NCBI RefSeq assembly: GCF_051148895.1
Contig: NZ_CP154625.1
Coordinates: 1,550,001-1,614,000 of the forward strand
DNA: 64,000 nt
Direction: 5' to 3'
Source of the DNA: Terrisporobacter vanillatitrophus
Lineage (GTDB): Bacteria > Bacillota > Clostridia > Peptostreptococcales > Peptostreptococcaceae
This document shows positions 40,095 to 47,949 of the stretch, piece by piece. The stretch's first letter is position 1, and each line of letters opens with the position of its first letter. The position numbers and the translations under genes were made by a program. The notes beneath the pieces are model-generated. The model did not search any database and was not told the origin of the DNA. It worked only from the letters and a program-made list of their open reading frames with translations.

Positions 40095-41786
40095 TTGAAA
40101 TATGCAACTACCGTAATAAAAAACGCAAAAATACATACTATAGATAATCAAAATTCCATCAAAGAAGCTATGGCTATCAATGATGATAAGATAATATATG
40201 TGGGAAGTAATGAAGGAGTAGAAAAATATATCAATAAAGAAAGTAAAATTATAGATGCCAATAACAATATGATACTACCTGGATTTATAGATAGTCATAT
40301 ACATCCACCAGGAACTGCCTTGGTTGAACTTTATGAAGTATCTTTGTATGGACTGCACTCAGTTGAAGAATATAAGAAAACCATAAGAGAATTTATAAAA
40401 AACAACCCTCATGCGAAAGCTGTACATGGGAGAGGCTGGTCCTTAGGAGCATTTGAAGGAGAAGAGTTGGCAAAAGGACCTAAGAAAGAACATTTAGATG
40501 AAGTATCAAAGGAATTACCCATAATTTTGAGAGCTTATGATGGACATACTCTATGGATAAACTCCAAGGCTATGGAAGTTTTTAATATAAATGAAAACAC
40601 ACCTTGCCCAGAAGGTGGAAAAATAGAAATAAACAATGAGACAAATGAACTTTGGGGCACTTTAAAAGAGACTGCAACACAACTGGTAAGAGAAGATGAT
40701 TATACAGATGAAGAATATGCAAATGCTTTTGAACTGTTCCAAGAGAAAATGCATGAATATGGAATCACCAGCATTCTTGCCATGTCAGGATTAAACTGGG
40801 GCATAATGCCAGAGGTATATAAGGAGCTATATAATAAGAATAAATTAAATATGAGAATATCAAATAGTGTTATCATATATGGTGAAGAACATTGGAAAGC
40901 TCAAGGAGATAAGATTAAAAAAATTAAGGAAGATTACGATTGTGACTACTTTAAAACAACTACCATAAAACTTCTAGGAGATGGAGTGGTGGAAGGTTCA
41001 ACTGCCTATTTACTAGAACCATATGAAGTAGGTGCCAAGAGAGGTGACAATTATTATGGAGAATTCTTGTGGAATGATGAAGATTTAATAAACTGCATAA
41101 AATACGCCAATGATAATAATTTTTCCATACATGTTCATTCTGTGGGAGATGGCTCAACTAGAAAAGTTCTAGATGCCATTGAAAAAACTTATGAACTAAG
41201 TGGAAAATTTGACGTTAATTTTAGAAACACCATAACACATTTACAATTAGTAGATAAAAATGACATCAAAAGATTCAAAGATTTAAATGTTATAGCAGCT
41301 TTGCAACCATATTGGCATCTAAAAGGACCAAAGTGGTGGGAAGAGGTTGATTATAAATTAGTGGGAGATAGAGCAGAGGAAGAATACCCTCTGAAGTCAT
41401 TCTTAAATGAAGGCGTAATCATAACTTCATCATCAGATCACTCAGTAACCCCGGTTCCAAATCCTTTTTATGCAATAGAAGCTGGTGTAACTAGAAATCT
41501 ATACAATCATAAATACTTTGGTGTTGATGATATTACAGACATGGACGACGAAAGATATTTGTTAAATAAAAATGAACGAGGAACTGTGGAAGACTTGGTT
41601 AGAAGTTTTACTATAAATGGAGCGTATCAGATTTTTAGAGAAAATGAAGTTGGTAGTCTGGAAGTTGGTAAGTATGCTGATTTTATAATAATTGACAGGG
41701 ATATTTTTAGTGTTAATCCTGTTGATATTGAAAATACTAAGGTGTTGAAAACTTTCTTTAATGGTAAGTTGGTGTATGAGAGATAG
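40095..41786 (+). CDS. Amidohydrolase family protein (YtcJ-like)
   Basis: The 563-residue product has an N-terminal composite beta-domain, the metal site GFIDSHIHPPGTAL (H-x-H, about residues 64-77), a mid-barrel HVHSVGDGSTRKV (about 347-359) and SSDHSVTPVPNPF (about 454-466). These are the marks of YtcJ-like amidohydrolases of the metallo-dependent hydrolase superfamily, which cleave amides or carbamates of unknown nature. The start is a TTG after AGAGGTGAAATAAT. It is monocistronic. Confidence 0.88.
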   Translation: MKYATTVIKNAKIHTIDNQNSIKEAMAINDDKIIYVGSNEGVEKYINKESKIIDANNNMILPGFIDSHIHPPGTALVELYEVSLYGLHSVEEYKKTIREFIKNNPHAKAVHGRGWSLGAFEGEELAKGPKKEHLDEVSKELPIILRAYDGHTLWINSKAMEVFNINENTPCPEGGKIEINNETNELWGTLKETATQLVREDDYTDEEYANAFELFQEKMHEYGITSILAMSGLNWGIMPEVYKELYNKNKLNMRISNSVIIYGEEHWKAQGDKIKKIKEDYDCDYFKTTTIKLLGDGVVEGSTAYLLEPYEVGAKRGDNYYGEFLWNDEDLINCIKYANDNNFSIHVHSVGDGSTRKVLDAIEKTYELSGKFDVNFRNTITHLQLVDKNDIKRFKDLNVIAALQPYWHLKGPKWWEEVDYKLVGDRAEEEYPLKSFLNEGVIITSSSDHSVTPVPNPFYAIEAGVTRNLYNHKYFGVDDITDMDDERYLLNKNERGTVEDLVRSFTINGAYQIFRENEVGSLEVGKYADFIIIDRDIFSVNPVDIENTKVLKTFFNGKLVYER

Positions 41787-41932
41787 GTAAAAGAATTATA
41801 TTGTAGACAAACAATAGAAATAAATAATTTTACCAAATAAAAGGGAAAAGAGAATTTCAAACTAATTATTAATATAAGTATCAAATAGATCTATAAAAAA
41901 ATCTAAGTAAAATAATTAGTGATATAAAGAAG

Positions 41933-42730
41933 GTGATTAAAATACAAAATAACATATATACAACTAACTTAAATTCAGTTGGACTAAGTCAAACATCTAA
42001 AGGAGTACTTCTTAAGTGGAATGACAAAGATAACTACTACAAAAGCGGATCTCTACATTATGGTATATTTAATAAAGTACAACCAATCGTTGAATGTATC
42101 TGCTCACAAATAAGAGAAAAACTTGGATTTAGTGGAGTGGATTACAAATTAACGGCCATAGAAAGTAAGGGGTGTGAAGATTTTGATGCACAGAATATTC
42201 TTTGTTGTGTAAGTGAAAACTTCTTACATGAAGATGAGATATTAGTTACTTTTGGAAGGCATTACAAATCATTCAAAGAAAAAATAACATACGACCATAT
42301 AATAAATGAATTTAAAGAATTTGAAGAAGAAATTAATCAAACGTTAATATTAGATTTTATAGTTAATAATATAGACAGACATTTTAATAATTTTGGATAC
42401 ATAGTAAATGGCAAAAAAAGATATTGCCCTATTTTCGATAATGGTCTTAGCTTATATTCAGATTTAAATTTAGAAGAAATAAAAAATATTAATAAAAATA
42501 AATATATGATGAAAAGGTTTGATAAAAGTAAACCTTTTGAAAAGAAACATATGAGTCAAATTAAACTTATACAGAATCTTCCTAAAATAAATTTAGAGAA
42601 TGACAATGAGGATTTTTTAAATATTATAAAATCATATGAAGATAATTTAGGAAAAGAAAGAGTTAATGCAATGTGTAATTTAGTAGAGGAGAGATTAAAT
42701 TATGTTAGAAAAATTTACTCTAATGTGTAA
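41933..42730 (+). CDS. HipA-like protein kinase (HipT/CtkA type)
   Basis: The product of up to 265 residues resembles the HipA kinase core. A Ser-rich loop (SVGLSQTSKGVLLKWNDKD) precedes YYKSG. The catalytic loop reads ILDFIVNNIDRHFNNFGYIV (D-R-H-x-x-N, about residues 143-162), and CPIFDNGLSLY supplies the metal-binding Asp. HipA kinases phosphorylate aminoacyl-tRNA synthetases and halt growth. The N-terminal HipA subdomain is absent but seems to be encoded by the next, overlapping gene. The GTG start lies within the Shine-Dalgarno sequence AGAAGGTGAT, so real initiation may be a few codons downstream at a non-ATG codon. No HipB-like HTH gene is adjacent. Confidence 0.72.
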   Translation: MIKIQNNIYTTNLNSVGLSQTSKGVLLKWNDKDNYYKSGSLHYGIFNKVQPIVECICSQIREKLGFSGVDYKLTAIESKGCEDFDAQNILCCVSENFLHEDEILVTFGRHYKSFKEKITYDHIINEFKEFEEEINQTLILDFIVNNIDRHFNNFGYIVNGKKRYCPIFDNGLSLYSDLNLEEIKNINKNKYMMKRFDKSKPFEKKHMSQIKLIQNLPKINLENDNEDFLNIIKSYEDNLGKERVNAMCNLVEERLNYVRKIYSNV

Positions 42731-43115
42731 AGACGTAGAAGTTGGAATAATTGAATATGATACTAAAAAAGAAAAATTTTCTTTTACATTAAATGAAAAC
42801 ATTGATAATATAAAGTATCTGCCACCTATACTTTATGATTATACAAACCTTTCACTAAATTATAAACCAGAGCATGAAAATGTATTGTGGTGGGTAGAGG
42901 ATAGAGTAATGCCGCCTGATAGAGATGCAGTTGACCATATTCTTGATTTGATGGGCATTCCTTGCTATGATGCTTGGGAAATTTGTAAAGCTAATAAGGG
43001 TATGAGTTTAGAGGATTATTGGTGGTTAAGAGAAAGTGATGAGAAGTACGAAGAGTGTCATATTAGGTATTTAATTGAGAGCGGTAAGCAGACTTATTTC
43101 GGAAGACCTGTGTAG
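42702..43115 (+). CDS. HipS-like (HipA N-terminal subdomain) partner
   Basis: The 137-residue product overlaps the kinase gene by 29 bp, so translation is coupled. Its start FTLMCKDVEVGIIEYDTKKE and the segment EDRVMPPDRDAVDHILDLMG followed by YDAWEICKANKG resemble the N-terminal subdomain 1 of HipA (MNNQRVGEL..., then DNLLPDS...). In HipBST systems this part is a separate protein, HipS, that acts as antitoxin of HipT. Here it lies downstream of the kinase. An antitoxin role is therefore a reasonable but unproven guess. A terminator follows. Confidence 0.55.
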   Translation: MLEKFTLMCKDVEVGIIEYDTKKEKFSFTLNENIDNIKYLPPILYDYTNLSLNYKPEHENVLWWVEDRVMPPDRDAVDHILDLMGIPCYDAWEICKANKGMSLEDYWWLRESDEKYEECHIRYLIESGKQTYFGRPV

Positions 43116-43129
43116 ATTAGATAATATTG

Positions 43130-43156
43130 AAGCTAGTAATTATACTAGCTTTTATT
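43130..43156 (+). terminator. Terminator of the HipT/HipS-like unit
   Basis: AAGCTAGTA and TACTAGCTT pair around ATTA, then TTATTTT. Confidence 0.75.
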
Positions 43157-43171
43157 TTGCCTAGAATCCAT

Positions 43172-43277
43172 TTGTTTTTATCTATATTATCTTAAATTTT
43201 AAATATAAATCCTAAGAAATTATTAGGTTAGCATCAATATCACCTAAATTACTGCGACGAGAACTTGGTGGTGCAGT
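43172..43277 (+). pseudogene. prfC: Diverged fragment of prfC
   Basis: About 105 bases match the plus-strand sequence of the middle of prfC (about 50544-50647), roughly 85-90 percent by eye, in the same window orientation, so the fragment is also on the minus coding sense. Shared blocks include AATTTTAAATATAAATCCT and CACCTAAATTACTG. The match ends at GGTGGTGC, where recombinase-like sequence begins. Confidence 0.7.
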
Positions 43278-43404
43278 ACTTGATGTTTTTTGTCAAGGAC
43301 TTGCTAGGCTTGAAACCGCCAAAGTTGAAATTATTGAGAAGCGGGCTAGAAGTGAGCAAATTGAGTTATTCCTTGCCAAACTTAAAAAAGTGGCAGAGGA
43401 GTAA
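43269..43404 (+). pseudogene. C-terminal remnant, probably of a large serine recombinase
   Basis: The open frame reads GGAVLDVFCQGLARLETAK, then VEIIEKRARSEQIELFLAKL and KKVAEE, then TAA. The helical pattern with R-x-E-Q-I-E-x-F-L-x-x-L resembles the coiled segment near the C-terminus of phage and transposon large serine recombinases. There is no start and no catalytic domain. Base composition is less AT-rich than the surroundings, which suggests foreign origin. Confidence 0.45.
43278..43307 (+). repeat. 30-bp palindromic repeat, copy D
   Basis: GTACTTGAT, 8 nt, TCAAGGAC and TTGCT. It is embedded in the recombinase-like remnant, where it encodes VLDVFCQGLA. This is the only copy inside a longer open frame. 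Confidence 0.6.
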
Positions 43405-43492
43405 AAGTTAAGTGATTTTTCGTGAAATGGTGGCTTTGATTTTCATACCAGTCATATAATATATTAATGGAATTTATTGGAGAATTAGTTTT

Positions 43493-44509
43493 ATGAATGA
43501 ATTTGAGATAGCATTACCTACTGAAACATCTATAATTGTTGATGTTACTGATAAGTCGTATTATAACTATGATTTTCAATCATACTCTTTAGTTCCTCTA
43601 CAGCAAGCTGCAGGATTGACAGTAGCTGAGAACATAAAGAAAGGTTTGTTTTCACATATTTCAGAGGCGAGTTTAATCGAAAAATTAGCAAATAAAGGTG
43701 ATACCGAATATGTTGCAAATTTTTCGGATTATGCAAAAGAAAAATTAAAGTCTGGTGAGTGGTATTTAGGGATTAGAAAAAAGACTGGCGAAACCTATGC
43801 GGTAATTAAAGATACTGCTACGGGTAAAAATAAAAGTTATGTAAACCTTGATGCTCGGACAGTTAAAGATTTAGGCAACTTGCCCGAACTTTCAGCTATA
43901 CAAGGACAACTAGCAGCAATAACGGAACAAATCGAAGACCTCAATCGTCTAGTAGAACGTGTTGAACAAGGCCAATATAATGATAGATATGCAGGTTTTT
44001 TTAGTGCAAGACAGCTTGTTGTTGAAGGGTTAGCTGCTAATGATGAGAAACTAAGGAAAGAACTGCTTACATCTGCAATTAAAACGAACAATGATACTAT
44101 TGCTAAGTTGATGTTTGCAATTCATCAAGATGCTAATGATTTTATTGATATAAAAACAAAATCCAAGGATGCTCGTAGAATCGATAATCTGTTACAAAAT
44201 TCTATCGGATATTTGAATTCATCAGTTCAGCTGAATCTTGTGGCGTATACAGCTATGGGTGAAGAACAACCCCTATTAGCTACATTGACGAATTATCAGT
44301 CTTTTGTAGAGCAAACACTACTTAAAGAAATTGGTGATACAGGTAGAACTGTTGCTTGGAAAATCGATAATGCACATAAAGGTTCTGACGGCAAATTCAA
44401 CGAAATTTCAAGTGATGTTTCTAGTAAGATAACCCAACTAGTTGAAAATGTAAAAAATACTCAAATAGGAGCTGAAGAACATGAAAGAATCGAAACAGAA
44501 GATTTGTAA
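43493..44509 (+). CDS. Unknown accessory protein, 338 aa
   Basis: I do not recognise this family. Residues 1-125 look alpha-beta (TSIIVDVTDKSYYNYDFQSY, then KSGEWYLGIRKKTGETYAV). A coiled-coil stretch (AIQGQLAAITEQIEDLNRLV, about residues 137-156) leads into a long helical region. No transmembrane segment or enzyme motif is seen. Codon use (CTT, GCG, CGT, GGC) is less AT-biased than in neighbours, which suggests transfer. It overlaps the next small gene by 29 bp. The unit follows recombinase debris. The ATG has GGAGA about 10 nt upstream. Confidence 0.7.
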   Translation: MNEFEIALPTETSIIVDVTDKSYYNYDFQSYSLVPLQQAAGLTVAENIKKGLFSHISEASLIEKLANKGDTEYVANFSDYAKEKLKSGEWYLGIRKKTGETYAVIKDTATGKNKSYVNLDARTVKDLGNLPELSAIQGQLAAITEQIEDLNRLVERVEQGQYNDRYAGFFSARQLVVEGLAANDEKLRKELLTSAIKTNNDTIAKLMFAIHQDANDFIDIKTKSKDARRIDNLLQNSIGYLNSSVQLNLVAYTAMGEEQPLLATLTNYQSFVEQTLLKEIGDTGRTVAWKIDNAHKGSDGKFNEISSDVSSKITQLVENVKNTQIGAEEHERIETEDL

Positions 44510-44672
44510 GATTCCAGGATGTAATAAAGAAGTCTATGATTCAAAGTTGTTATTTTGTGGTGAGCACGAACGCGCCTTTCAAGAATTTAAAAAAATAGCA
44601 GGAGCTGTTGGTGGAGTAGGAATGGCAGCACTAGCATTTATTGCTAAAAGCATTACGAATAAAAAATCCTAA
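44481..44672 (+). CDS. Zinc-finger plus transmembrane mini-protein
   Basis: The 63-residue product has an N-terminal Cys4/Cys3His-like finger (CKIPGCNKEVYDSKLLFCGE then H, about residues 9-29) and a C-terminal Gly/Ala-rich hydrophobic helix (IAGAVGGVGMAALAFIA) followed by Lys. This suggests a small membrane-associated or membrane-inserting protein. The start overlaps the end of the 338-aa gene by 29 bp, so the two are translationally coupled and probably act together. Function is unknown. A strong terminator follows. Confidence 0.65.
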   Translation: MKESKQKICKIPGCNKEVYDSKLLFCGEHERAFQEFKKIAGAVGGVGMAALAFIAKSITNKKS

Positions 44673-44746
44673 TAATTTACGTATGATATTCTTCCAAATG
44701 TGAAAGGCATAAATCAACAACTTAATATCAAAATTTTTATCTAATA

Positions 44747-44791
44747 TTAAAAAGTCGAAAACATATATCAAATATATTTTCGACTTTTTAA
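44747..44791. terminator. Bidirectional terminator
   Basis: TTAAAAAGTCGAAAA and its exact complement enclose 15 nt. It lies between the accessory unit and the convergent LysR gene. Confidence 0.82.
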
Positions 44792-44847
44792 ATTTATTTT
44801 GTTATACGCACAAATTATTTTACATGCTCTATAAATCATAAATCTTC

Positions 44848-45762
44848 TTATAATATATGTAATATTTTAGAGTCATTAGATGGTACTTGATCTAATATAA
44901 ATTTTTTAAATAACTGTATATTTTTATTATCCTTAGCATTTTTCTTAGTAATCATATAAATATCCCAAGTAAATGATTTATCTTTGAAAGGAATATAATT
45001 AATCTTACATGATTTAGTATGAGCATAATCAATACTTATACCAATGCCTTCATTCCTCTTGCTCAAATCATGAATAAGTATCATTTCATCAGTTTGAGTA
45101 TCTATAATTGGATCAAATTTGTTTTCTAAACATTTTATTAGGTAGTTATGATGAAGTTTAGATTTGTTACTATTTAGAATGATTTTTTCATTCTTTAAAT
45201 CTTTAAAGTCAATTTCTTTTTTATTGCTTAGATGATGTTTTTTGTTAACAATAGCATAAAGACTTTCGGATTTTACAAAATTATAATCAAATTTATTATT
45301 ATCAAAATAATCAATAGCAAAACCTAAATCAATTTCATCATTTAAGACTGCTTCTTCACAATCAAAGTCAGTATATCCTTTTAGGCTAAGCATTATATTA
45401 GGATAAAGGTTGTTAAACTCCTCCATAATATTGCTTGGTAAAGCATTGAGAACTCCATAAGAAAGTCCAATTTTCAAGTAATCATTATCTTCCATTGCCA
45501 TTTGTTTTATACCTTCAGTTAAAATGTCGAACTGATAAACTATAGTTGTTGCTTTATTTTTTAAGTATTCCCCATATTTTGTAAGCTCATTACCTGTAGT
45601 ATTTCTATAAAAAAGTTCAACATTAATTTCTTTTTCTAAATTACTTATAGCTTTGCTTAATCCTTGTTGAGATATGTAGAGATTCTTAGCTGCTTTAGAA
45701 AAACTGCCATCCTTACAGATTTGTAAAAAGTATTTTAACGTTTTTATATCCATTTGATTCAA
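44848..45762 (-). CDS. LysR-family transcriptional regulator
   Basis: The 304-residue product has a typical LysR N-terminus (DIKTLKYFLQICKDGSFSKA, then AAKNLYISQQGLSKAISNLE) and a periplasmic-binding-like effector domain. It is divergent from cooS with a 238-bp intergenic region that holds two palindromes. LysR proteins usually regulate the divergent gene, so control of CO dehydrogenase is likely. This differs from the CRP-type CooA known from other CO-oxidising bacteria. Confidence 0.9.
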   Translation of the reverse strand: MNQMDIKTLKYFLQICKDGSFSKAAKNLYISQQGLSKAISNLEKEINVELFYRNTTGNELTKYGEYLKNKATTIVYQFDILTEGIKQMAMEDNDYLKIGLSYGVLNALPSNIMEEFNNLYPNIMLSLKGYTDFDCEEAVLNDEIDLGFAIDYFDNNKFDYNFVKSESLYAIVNKKHHLSNKKEIDFKDLKNEKIILNSNKSKLHHNYLIKCLENKFDPIIDTQTDEMILIHDLSKRNEGIGISIDYAHTKSCKINYIPFKDKSFTWDIYMITKKNAKDNKNIQLFKKFILDQVPSNDSKILHIL

Positions 45763-45863
45763 CCCCTTAATATAATCAATTAAAATATTATTTGAAATGA
45801 TTTCAATAAAATTATAACATTGTTAAAAGCTTGGCACAATTTAAAAAAAGTCAATTAACTAAA

Positions 45864-45901
45864 AGTTGTATATTATACAACTAAGCTGTGTTATTCAACA
45901 G
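45864..45901. promoter_or_regulatory. Palindromes upstream of cooS
   Basis: AGTTGTATA-T-TATACAACT at 45864-45882 is a perfect 19-bp palindrome. CTGT...ACAG at 45886-45901 is a weaker dyad next to it. The pair is a good candidate for the binding region of the divergent LysR protein, or of a Crp-type factor. Confidence 0.55.
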
Positions 45902-46000
45902 ACTGCTATTTTGCTACAATTCTAAGTGAAAGTTAAGGAAGTTAAAAATCATAAATTAATATTATCACAAGTTAATAGAATTATATAAAGGAGTGGGGAA

Positions 46001-47920
46001 ATGGATAAAAAATTAATGACTATTGACTTAAGTAGCCGTGTATTACTAGACAAAGCTGAAAAAGATGGAGTAGAAACAATCTATGACAGAAAATTATCAA
46101 TGAAAGCACAATGTGGATTTGGTCTTCAAGGAGTTTGCTGTAGAAACTGTGCAATGGGTCCATGTAGAATAAGTGCAAAAACACCAAGGGGATTATGTGG
46201 AGCAGATGAACATACAATAGTAGGTAGAAACTTTGCGAGAATGTGTGCAGGAGGAACTGCAGCTCACTCTGACCATGCAAGGGATATAGCTCATACAATG
46301 GCACTAACTAGCAGAGATGGAAATTATAAAATAAGAGAAGAAGAAAAACTAATAGCATTAGCTAATGAATGGGGAGTAAAAACAGAAAATAGAGATATAT
46401 ATGATATAGCTCATGAAGTTGCAAATGTAGCATTGATGGAGTTTGGGAAACCATTTGGAGTATCAATATTCTTAAAAAATGCACCAGAAAAAAGACAAAA
46501 AATATGGAAAGATTTAGGTATAGAACCAAGAGCCATAGATAGAGAGATAGCTACTGTAATGCATTCAACTCATGTGGGATGTGCTGCAGATATAGATAGT
46601 TTAATAAATTTATCATTAAGAACATCAATGGCAGATGGATGGCAAGGTTCAATGATAGGAACAAAATTTAGTGATATATTATTTGGAACTCCAATGCCAG
46701 TTGAGACAGAAGCAAATTTAGGAGTACTTGAAGAAAACCAAGTAAATATAATACTTCATGGTCATGAACCTTCATTATCAGAAATGATAGTTTTAGCATC
46801 ACAAGACCAAGAGTTATTAGCTTTAGCAAAAGAAATGGGAGCAGAGGGCATAAACGTATCAGGGATGTGCTGTACAGGTAATGAAATAACAATGAGACAT
46901 GGTGTAAAAGTGGCAGGAGACTTCCATCAACAAGAACTTGCAGTAATAACTGGGGCAGTAGAAGCTATGATAGTTGATGTTCAATGTATATTCCCAGCTC
47001 TTGCAAGGGTTGCTGATTGCTATTATACAAAATTCATAACAACATCTCAAAAAGCAAAAATAACAGGCTCAACATTTATGGAATTTAAAGAAGAAAATGC
47101 ATATGAAGATGCATTAAAAATAGTAAAAGAAGCAGTACTTAACTACAAAAATAGAAATAGAGCAAATGTACTTATACCAGACTTTAAATCAAAAGCAACA
47201 GTTGGTTATAGTGTAGATGCAATAATAAATCAATTAGATAAAGTAGTAAATTCTCAAATAGATGAAACAGGAACAGTAAAACCATTAGTGGATTGCTTAA
47301 AATCAGGAGCTATAAGAGGTATAGTTGGAGTTGTTGGATGTAGTAATGCCAGAGTACCTTCAAATAATTCTCATATAACTGTAATGAAAGAATTAATCAA
47401 AAATGATATCTTAGTAGTTTCCACAGGATGTGCAGCTCAAGCAGCAGCTAAAAATGGACTTATGGATAAAGAAGAAGGAAAGAAAATGGCAGGTAAAGGT
47501 CTTGCAACAGTATGTGGATTAGTTGATATACCACCAGTACTTCATATGGGTTCATGTGTTGACTGTAGCCGTATATTAGATGTAGCTTCAGCATTAGCTA
47601 ATTATACAGGTTTAGATATATGTGATTTACCAATAGCAGGATCAGCACCAGAATGGATGTCAGAAAAAGCTGTTGCCATAGGTACTTATATTGTATCAAG
47701 TGGTATAGATACATATTTAGGAATAATGCCACCTGTAGGCGGTTCATCAAAAGCTGTTGAAATACTTTGTGATGGATTAAAAGAACAAGTAGGAGCATCA
47801 TTTACAGTTAATGAAAATCCAGAAGAATTAGTTAAAATAATTATCAATGATATAGAAGAGAAACGTAAACATTTTGAAGAAGTATATGAAGCAAAATTAA
47901 ATGAAAATGTAAATGCATAA
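46001..47920 (+). CDS. cooS: Anaerobic carbon monoxide dehydrogenase catalytic subunit
   Basis: The 639-residue enzyme oxidises CO to CO2, or the reverse, at a Ni-Fe-S C-cluster. The Cys-rich CGFGLQGVCCRNCAMGPC region (about residues 44-61) holds the D and B cluster ligands. C-cluster ligand regions are seen at HSTHVGCAADIDSL, GMCCTGNEITMRHG, VGCSNARVPS, STGCAAQAAAKNG and HMGSCVDCSR. Length is normal for CooS (about 630-640 aa). It lacks neighbouring acetyl-CoA synthase and hydrogenase genes, so it is a monofunctional enzyme that probably hands electrons to ferredoxin. The ATG follows AAGGAGTGGGGAA. cooC follows 29 bp downstream. Confidence 0.96.
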   Translation: MDKKLMTIDLSSRVLLDKAEKDGVETIYDRKLSMKAQCGFGLQGVCCRNCAMGPCRISAKTPRGLCGADEHTIVGRNFARMCAGGTAAHSDHARDIAHTMALTSRDGNYKIREEEKLIALANEWGVKTENRDIYDIAHEVANVALMEFGKPFGVSIFLKNAPEKRQKIWKDLGIEPRAIDREIATVMHSTHVGCAADIDSLINLSLRTSMADGWQGSMIGTKFSDILFGTPMPVETEANLGVLEENQVNIILHGHEPSLSEMIVLASQDQELLALAKEMGAEGINVSGMCCTGNEITMRHGVKVAGDFHQQELAVITGAVEAMIVDVQCIFPALARVADCYYTKFITTSQKAKITGSTFMEFKEENAYEDALKIVKEAVLNYKNRNRANVLIPDFKSKATVGYSVDAIINQLDKVVNSQIDETGTVKPLVDCLKSGAIRGIVGVVGCSNARVPSNNSHITVMKELIKNDILVVSTGCAAQAAAKNGLMDKEEGKKMAGKGLATVCGLVDIPPVLHMGSCVDCSRILDVASALANYTGLDICDLPIAGSAPEWMSEKAVAIGTYIVSSGIDTYLGIMPPVGGSSKAVEILCDGLKEQVGASFTVNENPEELVKIIINDIEEKRKHFEEVYEAKLNENVNA

Positions 47921-47949
47921 ATATAATTACAAAGGATGAATAATATTAA

